Origin: VRUE01 sp963708115
Lineage (GTDB): Bacteria > Actinomycetota > Thermoleophilia > Solirubrobacterales > 70-9
Assembly: GCA_963708115.1 (NCBI GenBank)
Contig: CAVPRX010000002.1
Coordinates: 248,001-312,000 of the forward strand
Length of the DNA: 64,000 bases
Direction: 5' to 3'
The translations under genes and the position numbers were made by a program. This document shows, in pieces, positions 20,458 through 28,665 of the stretch (position 1 is its first letter; every line of letters begins with the position of its first letter). The notes below the pieces were generated by a model. That model made no database searches. It was not told where the DNA came from and saw only the letters and a program-made list of their open reading frames with translations.

Positions 20458-21633
20458 GTGAGGGCTGCGCGGACGCTGGGCCTCGCGGCTGCGTTCCTCC
20501 TCGTGCTCGCCGCCGGGCTCTGGATCGGCGGCCACCCGGCGAAGATGCCGCCCTCGCTGCGCGACCTCTTCGTCGACGAATCGGCGGGGCTGACCGCCGA
20601 AGCAACCGAGCTGATCGAAGACAACTACTACCGCCCTGTATCGCAGGGCAGGCTGATCGACTCCTCGCTGCAGGGCATGGTGCGGGGGTTGCGCCTGCGC
20701 TACAGCGACCGCTTCTCCGACTACTTCTCGCCGGAAGCGCTGGCCCGCTTCAACGAGGAAATCGAGGGGCACTTCTCCGGAATCGGGCTCAGCGTGACCG
20801 AGGTCAAAGGCGGCCTGCGAGTCGAAAGCGTCTTCAAGCGCTCGCCCGCCGACGGTGCCGGGATCGAGGTCGGCGACACGGTCGTCTCGGTCGACGGACG
20901 CTCGATCGCGGGTCTCGACTCGAATTCCGCCACCGACCTGATCAAAGGCCCCGAAGGGTCCGAGGTGACGGTCGGGGTGCGCGGTCCCGACGGCAAGACG
21001 CGGCAGGTGCGCCTCACCCGCGCCCAGATCTCCTTGCCGGTCGTGAGCAGCAAGCTCGAGACCGTGCACGGACAGAAGCTCGGCTACGCGCGCCTCGCGA
21101 CCTTCAGCGAAGGTTCCAGCCTGGCGCTGCGGCGGGCGGTGCGCAAGCTGCAGGGGCAGGGCGCCAGGGGGCTGGTGCTCGACCTGCGCGGCAACGGCGG
21201 CGGCCTGCTCGAGGAGGCGGTGCTGAACGCGAGCATCTTCCTGCCCAAGGACGAAACGGTCGTCTCGACCGACTCGCGCAGCCAGGGCCACGCCGTCTAC
21301 AAGGCCAAGGGTGGCAACCTGCCGGCGCTGCCGATCGTCGTGCTGATCGACCGCAATACCGCCTCGGCGGCGGAGATCCTCACCGCGGCGCTGGCCGACG
21401 ACGCCGGCGCGAAGACGGTCGGCACGCGCTCCTACGGCAAGGGCGTCTTCCAGCAGGAGATCGACCTCTCCAACGGCGGCGCGCTGAAGCTGACCGTGGG
21501 CGAGTACTTCACGCCGAACGGGACCAATCTGGCCGGTAAGGGCATCCACCCCGACGTGCGAGCCCCCGATCTGCCGGGGACGGCACGCGACGAGGGTCTA
21601 GAACGTGCCCTCGGGGTACTGTCGGCCCAGTGA
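20458..21633 (+). CDS. S41 family C-terminal processing peptidase
   Basis: A 391-residue secreted or membrane-anchored protease with an N-terminal signal/anchor helix (residues 1-24), a PDZ domain (about 95-180, FSGIGLSVTEVKGGLRV...GIEVGDTVVSVDG) and the S41 core. The catalytic Ser is in NTASAAEIL and the Lys in GTRSYGKGVFQ. Ctp enzymes trim or degrade extracytoplasmic proteins, including cell-wall hydrolases regulated near FtsEX. The GTG at 20458 is the start; the stop overlaps the RNase R start (GTGA). Confidence 0.92.
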   Translation: MRAARTLGLAAAFLLVLAAGLWIGGHPAKMPPSLRDLFVDESAGLTAEATELIEDNYYRPVSQGRLIDSSLQGMVRGLRLRYSDRFSDYFSPEALARFNEEIEGHFSGIGLSVTEVKGGLRVESVFKRSPADGAGIEVGDTVVSVDGRSIAGLDSNSATDLIKGPEGSEVTVGVRGPDGKTRQVRLTRAQISLPVVSSKLETVHGQKLGYARLATFSEGSSLALRRAVRKLQGQGARGLVLDLRGNGGGLLEEAVLNASIFLPKDETVVSTDSRSQGHAVYKAKGGNLPALPIVVLIDRNTASAAEILTAALADDAGAKTVGTRSYGKGVFQQEIDLSNGGALKLTVGEYFTPNGTNLAGKGIHPDVRAPDLPGTARDEGLERALGVLSAQ

Positions 21634-23252
21634 GCAAGGGCTCGGAGCGCAACTGGCGCCAGCACAGGGATCGGCAGCGTGCCCGCGGGCGTGGGCGCAG
21701 GCAGGCCGAGCCGAAGAACGCCCGCGACGCGGTCGAGGCGCTGCTGCGCGAAGAGCTGGGCGGGCGGGGCTTCCGTGCCTCGCTCGAGCTCGAAGCCGCC
21801 GAGGCCGGCGCCGTGGCCGAGTCCCGCAGCGGTCCGCGCCGCGACCTGACCGATCTGCCCACTTTCACCGTCGACCCCGCGACGGCACGCGACTTCGACG
21901 ACGCGGTCTCGGCGCGGCGGGAAGGCGAGACGACGCGACTCTGGATTCACATCGCCGACGTCGCCGCCCACGTGCCGCCGGGCTCGCCGCTCGACCGCGA
22001 GGCGCTGCGCCGCGCCAACAGCACCTACGCACCAGGCGCGGTCGAGCCGATGCTGCCGCACGCGCTCAGCGAGGAGGCCTGCAGCCTGGCGCCGGGGGTC
22101 GAACGGCTGGCGGTGACGACGGAGGTCGAGCTCGATGCGGACGGACGCCCCGGCACCGCTGCCTTCTACCGCAGTCGCATCCGCTCCGACGCGCGGCTCG
22201 ACTACGACGAGCTCGACGTCGTCTTCTCTGGTCTGGCGGAAGCACCGGAGGCGGTAGCCGAGCCGCTCGCGATCGCCCGCGAGGCCGCGGCGGCACTGGG
22301 CGAACGGCGCGGTGCCACCAGCCTCGACGTCGAGTCCTTCGAGCCCGAGTTCCGCTTCGACTCGCGCGGGAACGTCGTCGGCGCCCACGGCGTCGCCCAG
22401 ACCGAGTCCCACCGGTTGATCGAGCGGCTGATGATCCTCGCCAACGAGCAGGTGGCGCAGCTCCTCGAGCGCAAGCGGGTGCCGGCGATCTACCGGGTTC
22501 ATGCCCGGCCGGATCCACCGCGGATCGAAAGCCTGATCGCCAAGCTGCATGCGCTCGACGTGCCGACCCCGCCGCTGCGCGGCACGCCGTCGCCGAGCCA
22601 ATCGGCCGAGCTGGCGGCGGAAGCGAGCCGACTGGTGAGCAAGGAGGCGGCACGACGCGGGCACGGTCGCGCCGCGTATACATCGCTCGTGCTGCGTTCC
22701 CTCAAACAGGCCTCCTACAGCGAGCGCAACAGCGGTCATGCCGGGCTCGGCAGCGCTGCCTACTGCCACTTCACATCGCCGATCCGCCGCTACCCGGACC
22801 TGATCGTCCACCGCGCCCTGCTGGCCGTGCTGGGGGAGGGAGAGCCGGCGCCGAGCGCCGCTGAAGCCCGCGTGGTGGCGGCGCATTGCAGCGAGCGGGA
22901 GCGCGAGTCGATGAAGGTCGAGCGCCGGGCCGACGACATCTGCGCCGCCTTCCTGCTCGAGCGCGAGTTGCGTGAGCGCGGCGGCGATACCGCTTTCGAG
23001 GGCGAGGTCTCGGGTCTGATCCGCGCCGGTGCGTTCGTCGGTTTCCGCGGCGAGCTCGGCGACGTCTACGAGGGCTTCCTGCCGGCCCGCCGCTTCGGCG
23101 GCGCGGAGCGCTTCGAGCTGGATGAGAGCGAGACGGCGCTGGTCGGCCAGGAGTCCAAGCTCAAACTGCGGCTCGGCGATCCGATATCCGTCCAGGTGAG
23201 CGGGGTCGAAGCGGCACGCGGTCGCGCCGACCTAGAGCCGGCGGTGGACTGA
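21630..23252 (+). CDS. rnr: RNase II/R family 3'-5' exoribonuclease
   Basis: A 540-residue exoribonuclease. The RNB catalytic domain carries the metal-binding aspartates in TVDPATARDFDDAVSA, with HIADVAAHV and HFTSPIRRYPDLIVHR. It is much shorter than E. coli RNase R (813 residues) because the N-terminal cold-shock domains are largely missing; a basic N-terminus (residues 1-30) remains and an S1-like region ends the protein. RNase R acts with tmRNA-SmpB on non-stop mRNAs, which fits smpB starting 4 nt downstream and ssrA 3.7 kb further on. Confidence 0.93.
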   Translation: MSKGSERNWRQHRDRQRARGRGRRQAEPKNARDAVEALLREELGGRGFRASLELEAAEAGAVAESRSGPRRDLTDLPTFTVDPATARDFDDAVSARREGETTRLWIHIADVAAHVPPGSPLDREALRRANSTYAPGAVEPMLPHALSEEACSLAPGVERLAVTTEVELDADGRPGTAAFYRSRIRSDARLDYDELDVVFSGLAEAPEAVAEPLAIAREAAAALGERRGATSLDVESFEPEFRFDSRGNVVGAHGVAQTESHRLIERLMILANEQVAQLLERKRVPAIYRVHARPDPPRIESLIAKLHALDVPTPPLRGTPSPSQSAELAAEASRLVSKEAARRGHGRAAYTSLVLRSLKQASYSERNSGHAGLGSAAYCHFTSPIRRYPDLIVHRALLAVLGEGEPAPSAAEARVVAAHCSERERESMKVERRADDICAAFLLERELRERGGDTAFEGEVSGLIRAGAFVGFRGELGDVYEGFLPARRFGGAERFELDESETALVGQESKLKLRLGDPISVQVSGVEAARGRADLEPAVD

Positions 23253-23255
23253 GCC

Positions 23256-23741
23256 GTGGCCAAGAAGGGCAAGAAGAAACGCGATCCGGCCTCGGGCGAC
23301 GTGGCCACCAACCGCCGTGCCCGGCACAAATTCGAGTGGATCGAGAGAGTCGAGGCCGGCATGGTGCTGCGCGGCTCCGAGGTCAAGTCGCTGCGCAACG
23401 GCAAAGCACAGATGACCGATGCCTACGCGGTCATAAACGACGGCGAGGTCTGGTTGCGCAACCTCCATATCCCGCCATATGAGCCGGCCAGCCGCGAGAA
23501 CCACGAGCCGGAGCGACCGCGCAAGCTGCTCCTCCACAGGGCCGAGATCGAGCGCCTCGTCGGCAAAACCGCCGAGCGTGGACTGACCCTGATCCCGACC
23601 AGGATCTACTTCAAGGGTGCGCGGGCGAAGGTCGAGCTGGCGCTGGCGCAGGGCAAGGAGGGGCGCGACCGGCGCCGCGAGATCGCGGACCGTGACGTGC
23701 GCCGGGAGGTCGAGCGCGAATTCAAGGGCCGAATGAGGTAG
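23256..23741 (+). CDS. smpB: SsrA-binding protein SmpB
   Basis: A 161-residue protein. It binds tmRNA and leads it into the A site of stalled ribosomes. Recognisable are NRRARHKFEWIERVEAGMVLRGSEVKSLR, AYAVINDGEVWLRNLHIPPYE, and the basic C-terminal tail (GKEGRDRRREIADRD) that acts as a codon-anticodon mimic in the mRNA channel. A GTG start lies 4 nt after the RNase R stop. Its RNA partner ssrA is encoded at 26950-27307. Confidence 0.96.
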   Translation: MAKKGKKKRDPASGDVATNRRARHKFEWIERVEAGMVLRGSEVKSLRNGKAQMTDAYAVINDGEVWLRNLHIPPYEPASRENHEPERPRKLLLHRAEIERLVGKTAERGLTLIPTRIYFKGARAKVELALAQGKEGRDRRREIADRDVRREVEREFKGRMR

Positions 23742-23761
23742 CTTCGCGGTCTTGAGGTCCA

Positions 23762-25389
23762 ATGGCTGACTTCGTGAGCGACAACGTCCAATACCTCGTC
23801 GCCGGCCTGGTGGTGGCGGTCCTGCTCTTGCTGCTTGTGATCAGCGTCGTCCAGCGTCGCAGCAAGGAGAAGGAGAAAGGGAAGTCGGGGGCCGCCCCGA
23901 CGCCCTCCTCGCCTCCGCCGCCATCTCAGGCGGGGTCGCCGTTGCAGTCGCCGGCGCCGAAAGCCGCGCCGACCGCGCCGCCACCTCCATCGGGCAAGCC
24001 GCTGAGCGCCAAGGAGAAGCGCAAGCAGGCCCGCCTGCAACAGCGCTCCGCCCGTGCCGAACATCGCAAGCGCAGCCAGGAAGAAGCGAAGCGGCGCCGC
24101 GAAGAGCGGGCGAGGAAGCGGTCCGAACGCCGCGGTAAGCCGAGTGGGGGGAGCCGAGGCGGGCGTCGCGGCGAAGAAGCAGGCGGCGAAGGCCGAGCGC
24201 GAGCTCGCCGCGGCCCGTGCCGCACAGGAGCGGGCGTTGTATCGAGCAGGAGAGCGCAGCGACCACTCAGCAGCCGCCGGCTCCGCCGGCGCAGCAGTTC
24301 GCCCAACCGCCGCAGCCCCAGGCTGTCCCACCGCCCCCCGCAGGGGCTCCGCCGCTGCCACCACCGCCCGTCCCACCGATTCCGGCTGCCGCGGCACCGT
24401 CGCCTCCCATCCCTCCGCAGGCGCCCCCACCGCCTGGAGCGCCACCGCTCAAGCCTGGGGAGTACGACCCAGCCGTTGCCGAACAGCGCGTTCAGGACAA
24501 GGTGGCCGAAATCCAGCGCGAGGAGGAGCGGATCCGCTCCGAGGCGGATCGGCGCATAGAGGAGGCGGAGCGACTTCAGCGCGAGGCCGAGGCGCGCCAA
24601 GCGCAGGCCGAGACTGGGCAGACGACGCAGAGCATGGCCGCCGTTTCGCCACCGCCCCCCGCGACGCCGGCGGCGGATCTGCAGACTGCCGAACAGCACC
24701 TGCAGCAGGGACGCGAAGCGCAGGAGCGCTCGCTCGCCGAGGCCCAGGAGCGCTTGCGTCAGATCGAGGAGCGGACCAAAGCGGCGGAACGGCGCGCAGC
24801 GGAGGCCGAGCGCCTCGCGCAGCTGAAAGCGCAGGAGGTCGAGCGCCAGCAGCGCCTGCGCGAGATCGAGGAAAGCGTCGCCGAGGCCGAGGAGCGTGCC
24901 CGCGAGGCCGAGCGTCGTGCCGAAGCTGCCGAGCGCGCCGTGCTCGGTTCGGTGCAGGGCGGCGAAACGGCCTCGCTTAATCCCCAGCCCCTGCCACCGG
25001 AACCTCCGGTGGAGCGCTCACCGCAACTGGACACCCCGCAGCCGCCCCCCGCACCCACGCCCCAGCCGCCGGCTCCCGAGCCGCCGCCGCCCGCACCGGA
25101 CCCGCAGCCGGGCCCACCTCCGGCGCCACCGCAGCCTGAGCCGCAGCCCGGTCCGCCAACTCCACCCCCGCCGTCGCCGCCCGCCGCGGTAGGGGCCGGC
25201 GAGACGATCGAACTCAACAACATCAGCTTCGAGCAGCTCAGGGCTCATGGGCTTTCGGTGACTCAGGCGACGCGCCTGCTTGCCCATCGCGAGCGGGTCG
25301 GGCGTTTTCAGTCGGTCGACGAACTGGACGAGATTCCCGGCCTGCCGCGCGAGTTCGCCGAAGATCTCAAGCGGCGTTCACGGGTCTGA
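23762..25389 (+). CDS. Membrane-anchored coiled-coil protein with ComEA-like helix-hairpin-helix tail (two apparent frameshifts)
   Basis: The gene reads across three frames. Frame A (23762 to ~24145) gives an N-terminal membrane helix (YLVAGLVVAVLLLLLVISVV) and a Lys/Arg-rich region. Frame B (~24150-24240) gives AEAGVAAKKQAAKAERELAAARAAQERAL. Frame C (~24240-25389) gives Pro-rich segments, a long Ala/Glu coiled coil (about 24480-24950), another Pro-rich stretch and a helix-hairpin-helix end (ELNNISFEQLRAHGLSVTQATRLLAHRE...LDEIPGLP) like that of ComEA/type II secretion K proteins. An extra G in the run near 24143 explains the first break; the second is near 24240. Sequence error or a decaying gene are both possible. 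The tail suggests DNA binding at the membrane, but that is inference. Confidence 0.65.
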
Positions 25390-25398
25390 TTGACCCCT

Positions 25399-25525
25399 GC
25401 AGCCTCGGGGGTGTCTCCCGCGGGTGCCTGTGTTCGCTTCGCTCACCATGTTGGACCGCTTCGCGGAAGAATCACTCTGCGGAGCCGCTTCGCGAGGCAC
25501 CCGTGGGAGACACCCCCGAGGCTGC
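25399..25525. terminator. Long inverted repeat between convergent genes (bidirectional terminator-like)
   Basis: A 31-bp stem (25399-25429 against 25495-25525) with a single G-T mismatch encloses about 65 nt that themselves fold (CCGCTTCGCGGA, CGGAGCCGCTTCGCG). It fills the gap between two convergent genes, so bidirectional termination fits. The loop lacks the GGAAC/GTTCC sequences of the hairpin repeat family. Confidence 0.65.
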
Positions 25526-25533
25526 TTGGCCGT

Positions 25534-26904
25534 TCAGTGTTCGTACTGCTCGATCAGCTTTAGCCAGATCTCGCTGCGCGTGGGGTAGGCGGCGACCGCG
25601 TGGCGTAGTCGAGCGAGGGGTACTGCTCCCAAGATTGCGATGGTCGCGGCGTGTAGGAAGTCCGCCGTCTCGAAGCCCGTGAAAGTCGCACCGATGATCG
25701 TTTGCTTGTCTTGGTCGATCACCAGGCGGGAGGTGCCGCCGGTGTCCTTGCCCTGGAAGCTGGCGCCCGCGGTGCCGTCGGTGGGGACATCGATTGCCTT
25801 TGCGTCGATGCCCGCCTCTTCGGCTTGGGCGAGCGTTTTGCCCACTGCTGCGACTTGAGGATCGGTGAAGGTGACGCGGGGGGAGCCGATGTCTTCGGCG
25901 ATCGCCTCGACCTCGTGGCCGAGCACGTTCTCGGCCGCGACCCAGGCCTGGTACTTGCCCATGTGGGTGAAGAGGGCGCGGCCGTTGACGTCGCCGACGG
26001 CATAGAGCCATTCGCGGTCGCTGACGCGAAGGTGCGCGTCGGTCTCGAGGAAGCCGTGCTCCCCTGGCTCGACCCCGGCCGAGTCGAGGCCGATCTCCTT
26101 GGTGCGGGGGACGCGTCCGATCGCGACGAGGAGCTCCTCCGCTTCCGCTTGGCTGCCGTCGTTCAGCTCGACCACGACTCCGGCGCCGCCGGAGGAGACC
26201 CGCTCGGCGAGCACCCCCGTCCGCACGTCGATCCCGTAGGAGCTCTCCAGCGAGGCGGCGACCTGCTCGCCCGCGAACGGCTCCTCGCGTGGGAGCAGGC
26301 GATCCTCGCCCTCAACCAAGGTGACGGTGGTCCCGAGCGTGGACCAGGCTTGGGCGAGCTCCGAGCCGACCGGGCCGCCACCGAGGACGATCATGCTCTC
26401 CGGTACCCGCTTGGAGGTCGTCGCATCGCGGTTGTTCCAGGCTCGAACCGAGTCGAGTCCGTCGATGGGAGGCATCGCCGCGCCGCTACCGGTCGCTACC
26501 ACCACGGCTCGCCGGGCGACAAGCGTCTCCTCACCGACGATGACCTGCCGCTCGCCGTCGAGTCGTCCCTCGCCCCGAAACAGCTCGATGTCGCGGTCTT
26601 CCAGCCAGGGCAACTGGCCGGAGTCGTCGAGGTCGTGGATCACCTCGTCGCGGCGGTCGAGGACCGCCCGGGCGTCGAGATCGCCGCTGACCACGACTCC
26701 AGGCACCCGGCGTGCCTCGGCCAACAGCCCGCCGGGGCGCAGCAGCGCCTTCGACGGCATGCAGGCGTAGTAGGAGCACTCGCCCCCGACCAGGTGGCTC
26801 TCGACTATTGCCACCGAGAGCCCACCGTCGGCCAGGCGCCCCGCGCAGACCTCGCCCGGCGCACCGGCACCGATCACGATCGCGTCGAATTCTTTCTTGC
26901 TCAT
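25534..26904 (-). CDS. FAD-dependent pyridine nucleotide-disulfide oxidoreductase (Lpd/MerA-like)
   Basis: A 456-residue flavoprotein. It has an N-terminal FAD-binding motif (AIVIGAGAPGEVCAGRLA), the redox-active CxxxxC in ECSYYACMPSKALLRP, an NAD(P)-binding GGGPVGSELAQ, and the C-terminal dimerisation domain. The active-site sequence CSYYAC differs from the usual CLNVGC of dihydrolipoamide dehydrogenase, and no lipoyl-bearing complex genes are nearby, so it is probably one of the uncharacterised mercuric reductase-like or quinone reductase-like actinobacterial enzymes. The start MSKKEFDAI at 26904 was chosen because the upstream 15 codons overlap the ssrA promoter. Confidence 0.85.
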   Translation of the reverse strand: MSKKEFDAIVIGAGAPGEVCAGRLADGGLSVAIVESHLVGGECSYYACMPSKALLRPGGLLAEARRVPGVVVSGDLDARAVLDRRDEVIHDLDDSGQLPWLEDRDIELFRGEGRLDGERQVIVGEETLVARRAVVVATGSGAAMPPIDGLDSVRAWNNRDATTSKRVPESMIVLGGGPVGSELAQAWSTLGTTVTLVEGEDRLLPREEPFAGEQVAASLESSYGIDVRTGVLAERVSSGGAGVVVELNDGSQAEAEELLVAIGRVPRTKEIGLDSAGVEPGEHGFLETDAHLRVSDREWLYAVGDVNGRALFTHMGKYQAWVAAENVLGHEVEAIAEDIGSPRVTFTDPQVAAVGKTLAQAEEAGIDAKAIDVPTDGTAGASFQGKDTGGTSRLVIDQDKQTIIGATFTGFETADFLHAATIAILGAVPLARLRHAVAAYPTRSEIWLKLIEQYEH

Positions 26905-26933
26905 TTGGGCATCCCTACCCGGCACCGTACAAT
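26905..26933 (+). promoter_or_regulatory. Putative ssrA promoter
   Basis: TTGGGC (26905-26910), a 17-bp spacer and TACAAT (26928-26933) form a good sigma-70-type promoter 16 nt upstream of the mature tmRNA 5' end. The short remaining leader would be removed by RNase P. The -35 box abuts the start codon of the divergent oxidoreductase. Confidence 0.6.
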
Positions 26934-26949
26934 CGATGCCACATAGCAC

Positions 26950-27307
26950 GGGGGCGACAGGCTTCGATCTGGTCGATCCGTGCGAACGGTTGCAGGTCGA
27001 GGTTGCCGGAGGCCTCGTTAAACCCCGGCACCAACCAATACGTGCGGACCATGAGTTCGCCCTCGCTGCTTAGTTAGATCTAAGTGAGTGAGAGTCGGCC
27101 CTCTCCCGCCCGCGGAGGGGGGCACCGGCTTCAATTGCGGGCTTACCCAGGCGGATCGCCCCGTCTGTCAGGGGACATTTCAGAGGGCTTTATCTCCCGC
27201 AGTGCCCGCCGGCGCGGACCCCGGGAGACGAGAATCAAGCGCCGGCTAAACCTGTAGAAACCTTCGCGCTACGGCCAGAGACGCCGGTTCAATTCCGGCC
27301 GCCTCCA
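26950..27307 (+). ncRNA. ssrA: Transfer-messenger RNA (tmRNA), tag ADHEFALAA
   Basis: The tRNA-like ends match: 5' GGGGGCG pairs with 3' CGCCTCC (one G-U), followed by discriminator A; CCA is not encoded. The T arm is GCCGG-TTCAATT-CCGGC, and GGCTAAACCTGTAGAAACC matches the conserved tmRNA 3' region. The 5' domain has the D-arm-like GGCTTCGATCTGG. The tag frame runs from GCG at 27044 to TAG at 27071-27073, giving ADHEFALAA; the resume codon is inferred from the ALAA ending and the leading Ala-Asp shared with mycobacterial tags. About 358 nt, a normal length. smpB is 3.2 kb upstream. Confidence 0.92.
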
Positions 27308-27316
27308 TAGTCCCGT

Positions 27317-27349
27317 TTCGTGCCGTCTCTTGAGCAGAGACGGCACGAA
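27317..27349 (+). terminator. ssrA terminator hairpin
   Basis: A perfect 14-bp stem TTCGTGCCGTCTCT / AGAGACGGCACGAA with a 5-nt loop TGAGC, 9 nt after the tmRNA 3' end. The conserved upstream element of the DUF4160 gene begins at the very next base. Confidence 0.8.
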
Positions 27350-27390
27350 GTGCGCACCACACGCGCGTCCGAAACCTGCAGGTTCGGCGG
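27350..27390 (+). promoter_or_regulatory. Fixed-register upstream element, copy 2 (DUF4160 gene)
   Basis: GTGCGCACCACACGCGCG (27350-27367) ends exactly 23 nt before the GTG start at 27391. The spacer can fold as CCGAA(A)CCTG/CAGGTTCGG and carries TCGG at -7 to -4. The start codon is independently supported, because MPRISSFHGIIVAMYYKE matches the usual DUF4160 N-terminus. That makes the shared 23-nt register with comF and the TadE-like genes hard to dismiss. Confidence 0.7.
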
Positions 27391-27651
27391 GTGCCGCGGA
27401 TCAGCAGCTTCCACGGGATCATTGTCGCCATGTACTACAAGGAGCATGGGCAGCCGCATTTCCATGCTCGATACGCGGAGCATGATGCTTCGATTGCAAT
27501 CGATGGCCTCGACATCCTGCAAGGCTCCCTGCCGCATAAGACGCTGACCTTAGTGCGCGAGTGGGCGGGCTTGCATCGAGACGAGCTGGAGGTCAATTGG
27601 ATATGCGCGCGGAGCGGACGGCCTTTGCTGTGGATCGAGCCCCTTCCGTAG
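27391..27651 (+). CDS. DUF4160 family protein
   Basis: An 86-residue protein with the family hallmark, an N-terminal MPRISSFHGIIVAMYYKEHG followed by QPHFHARY (the His-containing 'PHFHV' motif), and DELEVNWICA near the C-terminus. DUF4160 genes are typically paired with DUF2442 genes, as here (10-nt gap), and the pair is often suspected of being a toxin-antitoxin-like module; the biochemical role is unknown. It begins right after the ssrA terminator and carries the element shared with comF and the TadE-like genes. Confidence 0.85.
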   Translation: MPRISSFHGIIVAMYYKEHGQPHFHARYAEHDASIAIDGLDILQGSLPHKTLTLVREWAGLHRDELEVNWICARSGRPLLWIEPLP

Positions 27652-27661
27652 CATTGACGGG

Positions 27662-27916
27662 ATGGCGGCCATCATTCACGTAACTCAGGTTGAGGTTGTC
27701 GGGGACCACCGCCTCCGTCTGGGTTTCGAGGACGGCATCAAGGGGGAGGTCGATTTCTCGACGCTTGACTGGGACGGGGTCTTCGAGCCCCTGCGAGATC
27801 CGAGCTACTTTGGGCGCGTTGAGCTGGATCGTGAGCTTGGAACGATTGTCTGGCCAAACGGCGCGGACATAGCCCCCGAGACGCTTCACATTCGAGTAGC
27901 CCGACAGGCCTCGTAG
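27662..27916 (+). CDS. DUF2442 domain protein
   Basis: An 84-residue protein with the DUF2442 pattern: strand-rich N-terminus (VVGDHRLRLGFEDGIKGEVDFS), then FEPLRDPSYFGRVELDRELGTIVWPNGADIAPETLH. It follows the DUF4160 gene by 10 nt, the usual order for this pair, and may be the antidote or a partner subunit if the pair is a toxin-antitoxin system. That role is inferred from genomic pairing only. Confidence 0.85.
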   Translation: MAAIIHVTQVEVVGDHRLRLGFEDGIKGEVDFSTLDWDGVFEPLRDPSYFGRVELDRELGTIVWPNGADIAPETLHIRVARQAS

Positions 27917-27927
27917 GCCGCCAAGGG

Positions 27928-28470
27928 ATGGACCGCTACATCGCATTCCTGCGAGGGATGAACCTCGGCGGGCGCCGGATCACCAACGACGACCTGCGCT
28001 CGCATTTCGAAGCGCTGGAGTGCGAGGAGGTCGCTACCTTCCGCGCCAGCGGCAATGTGATCTTCGCTGCGACTGGCGAGTCGCCGGCGAAGCTGACCAC
28101 GCGACTCGAAGACGGCCTCGCCGAGGCGCTCGGCTACGAGGTGCCGGTCTTCCTCCGTTCCGCAAAAGAACTACTCGCGATCGCCGCGTATGAGCCATTC
28201 GACGCCGGGGCTCTCGACGCCTCGACCGGCAAGCTCCAGATCACGCTGCTGACGAAGAAGCCCGCCGCGAAGGCGGCGAAGAGCGCGCTCGCTCTCTCGA
28301 CCGAGGCCGACCGCCTGGCGGTGGAAGGTCGCGAGCTCTACTGGCTGCCGCAGGGGCGCATGTCCGACTCCGACCTCGACCTCAAGGCCCTCGCCACGAT
28401 TCTCGGCTCGATGACGATCAGAACCAAGGGCACGATCGACCAGATCGCAGCCAAGCACTTCAGCCGATAG
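27928..28470 (+). CDS. DUF1697 family protein
   Basis: A 180-residue protein with the DUF1697 signature: MDRYIAFLRGMNLGGRRITNDDLR, FRASGNVIF, and the C-terminal NxTIRTKGT-like TIRTKGTIDQIAA. The family is widespread in actinomycetes and has a two-domain alpha/beta fold; its function is unknown. It lies 11 nt after the DUF2442 gene and may share its transcript. Its stop abuts the end of the small membrane protein gene on the opposite strand. Confidence 0.85.
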   Translation: MDRYIAFLRGMNLGGRRITNDDLRSHFEALECEEVATFRASGNVIFAATGESPAKLTTRLEDGLAEALGYEVPVFLRSAKELLAIAAYEPFDAGALDASTGKLQITLLTKKPAAKAAKSALALSTEADRLAVEGRELYWLPQGRMSDSDLDLKALATILGSMTIRTKGTIDQIAAKHFSR

Positions 28471-28665
28471 TCAGCGCCATCGACCCAATCGGCGATTCGC
28501 CCAAGAGTTCAACTCGGCATACGTCGTGAGCCCCGCGATCATGATGGGTACCAGCACCCAAGCTGGAGCTCGGAAGGCGAGGATGGCAACCGCGGCGACC
28601 AACGCGATGAGTGTGCCCGCCATCAAGGCGCTTCGTGGATTGGCGACGAAACGTTTCAACTCCAC
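28471..28665 (-). CDS. Small membrane protein (64 residues)
   Basis: A short GTG-start gene whose product has two adjacent membrane helices (ALMAGTLIALVAAVAILAF and WVLVPIMIAGLTTYAEL) and basic ends (NRRLGRWR). It overlaps the end of the upstream small membrane gene by 10 nt, suggesting coupling. No family is recognised. Length and overlap make it plausible, not certain. Confidence 0.5.
   Translation of the reverse strand: MELKRFVANPRSALMAGTLIALVAAVAILAFRAPAWVLVPIMIAGLTTYAELNSWANRRLGRWR

Noticed and set aside
24970..25190. Short repeated units that might be a CRISPR array
   Set aside because: They encode a Pro-rich protein segment (PPAPTPQPPAPEPPP type), with no regular repeat-spacer pattern.
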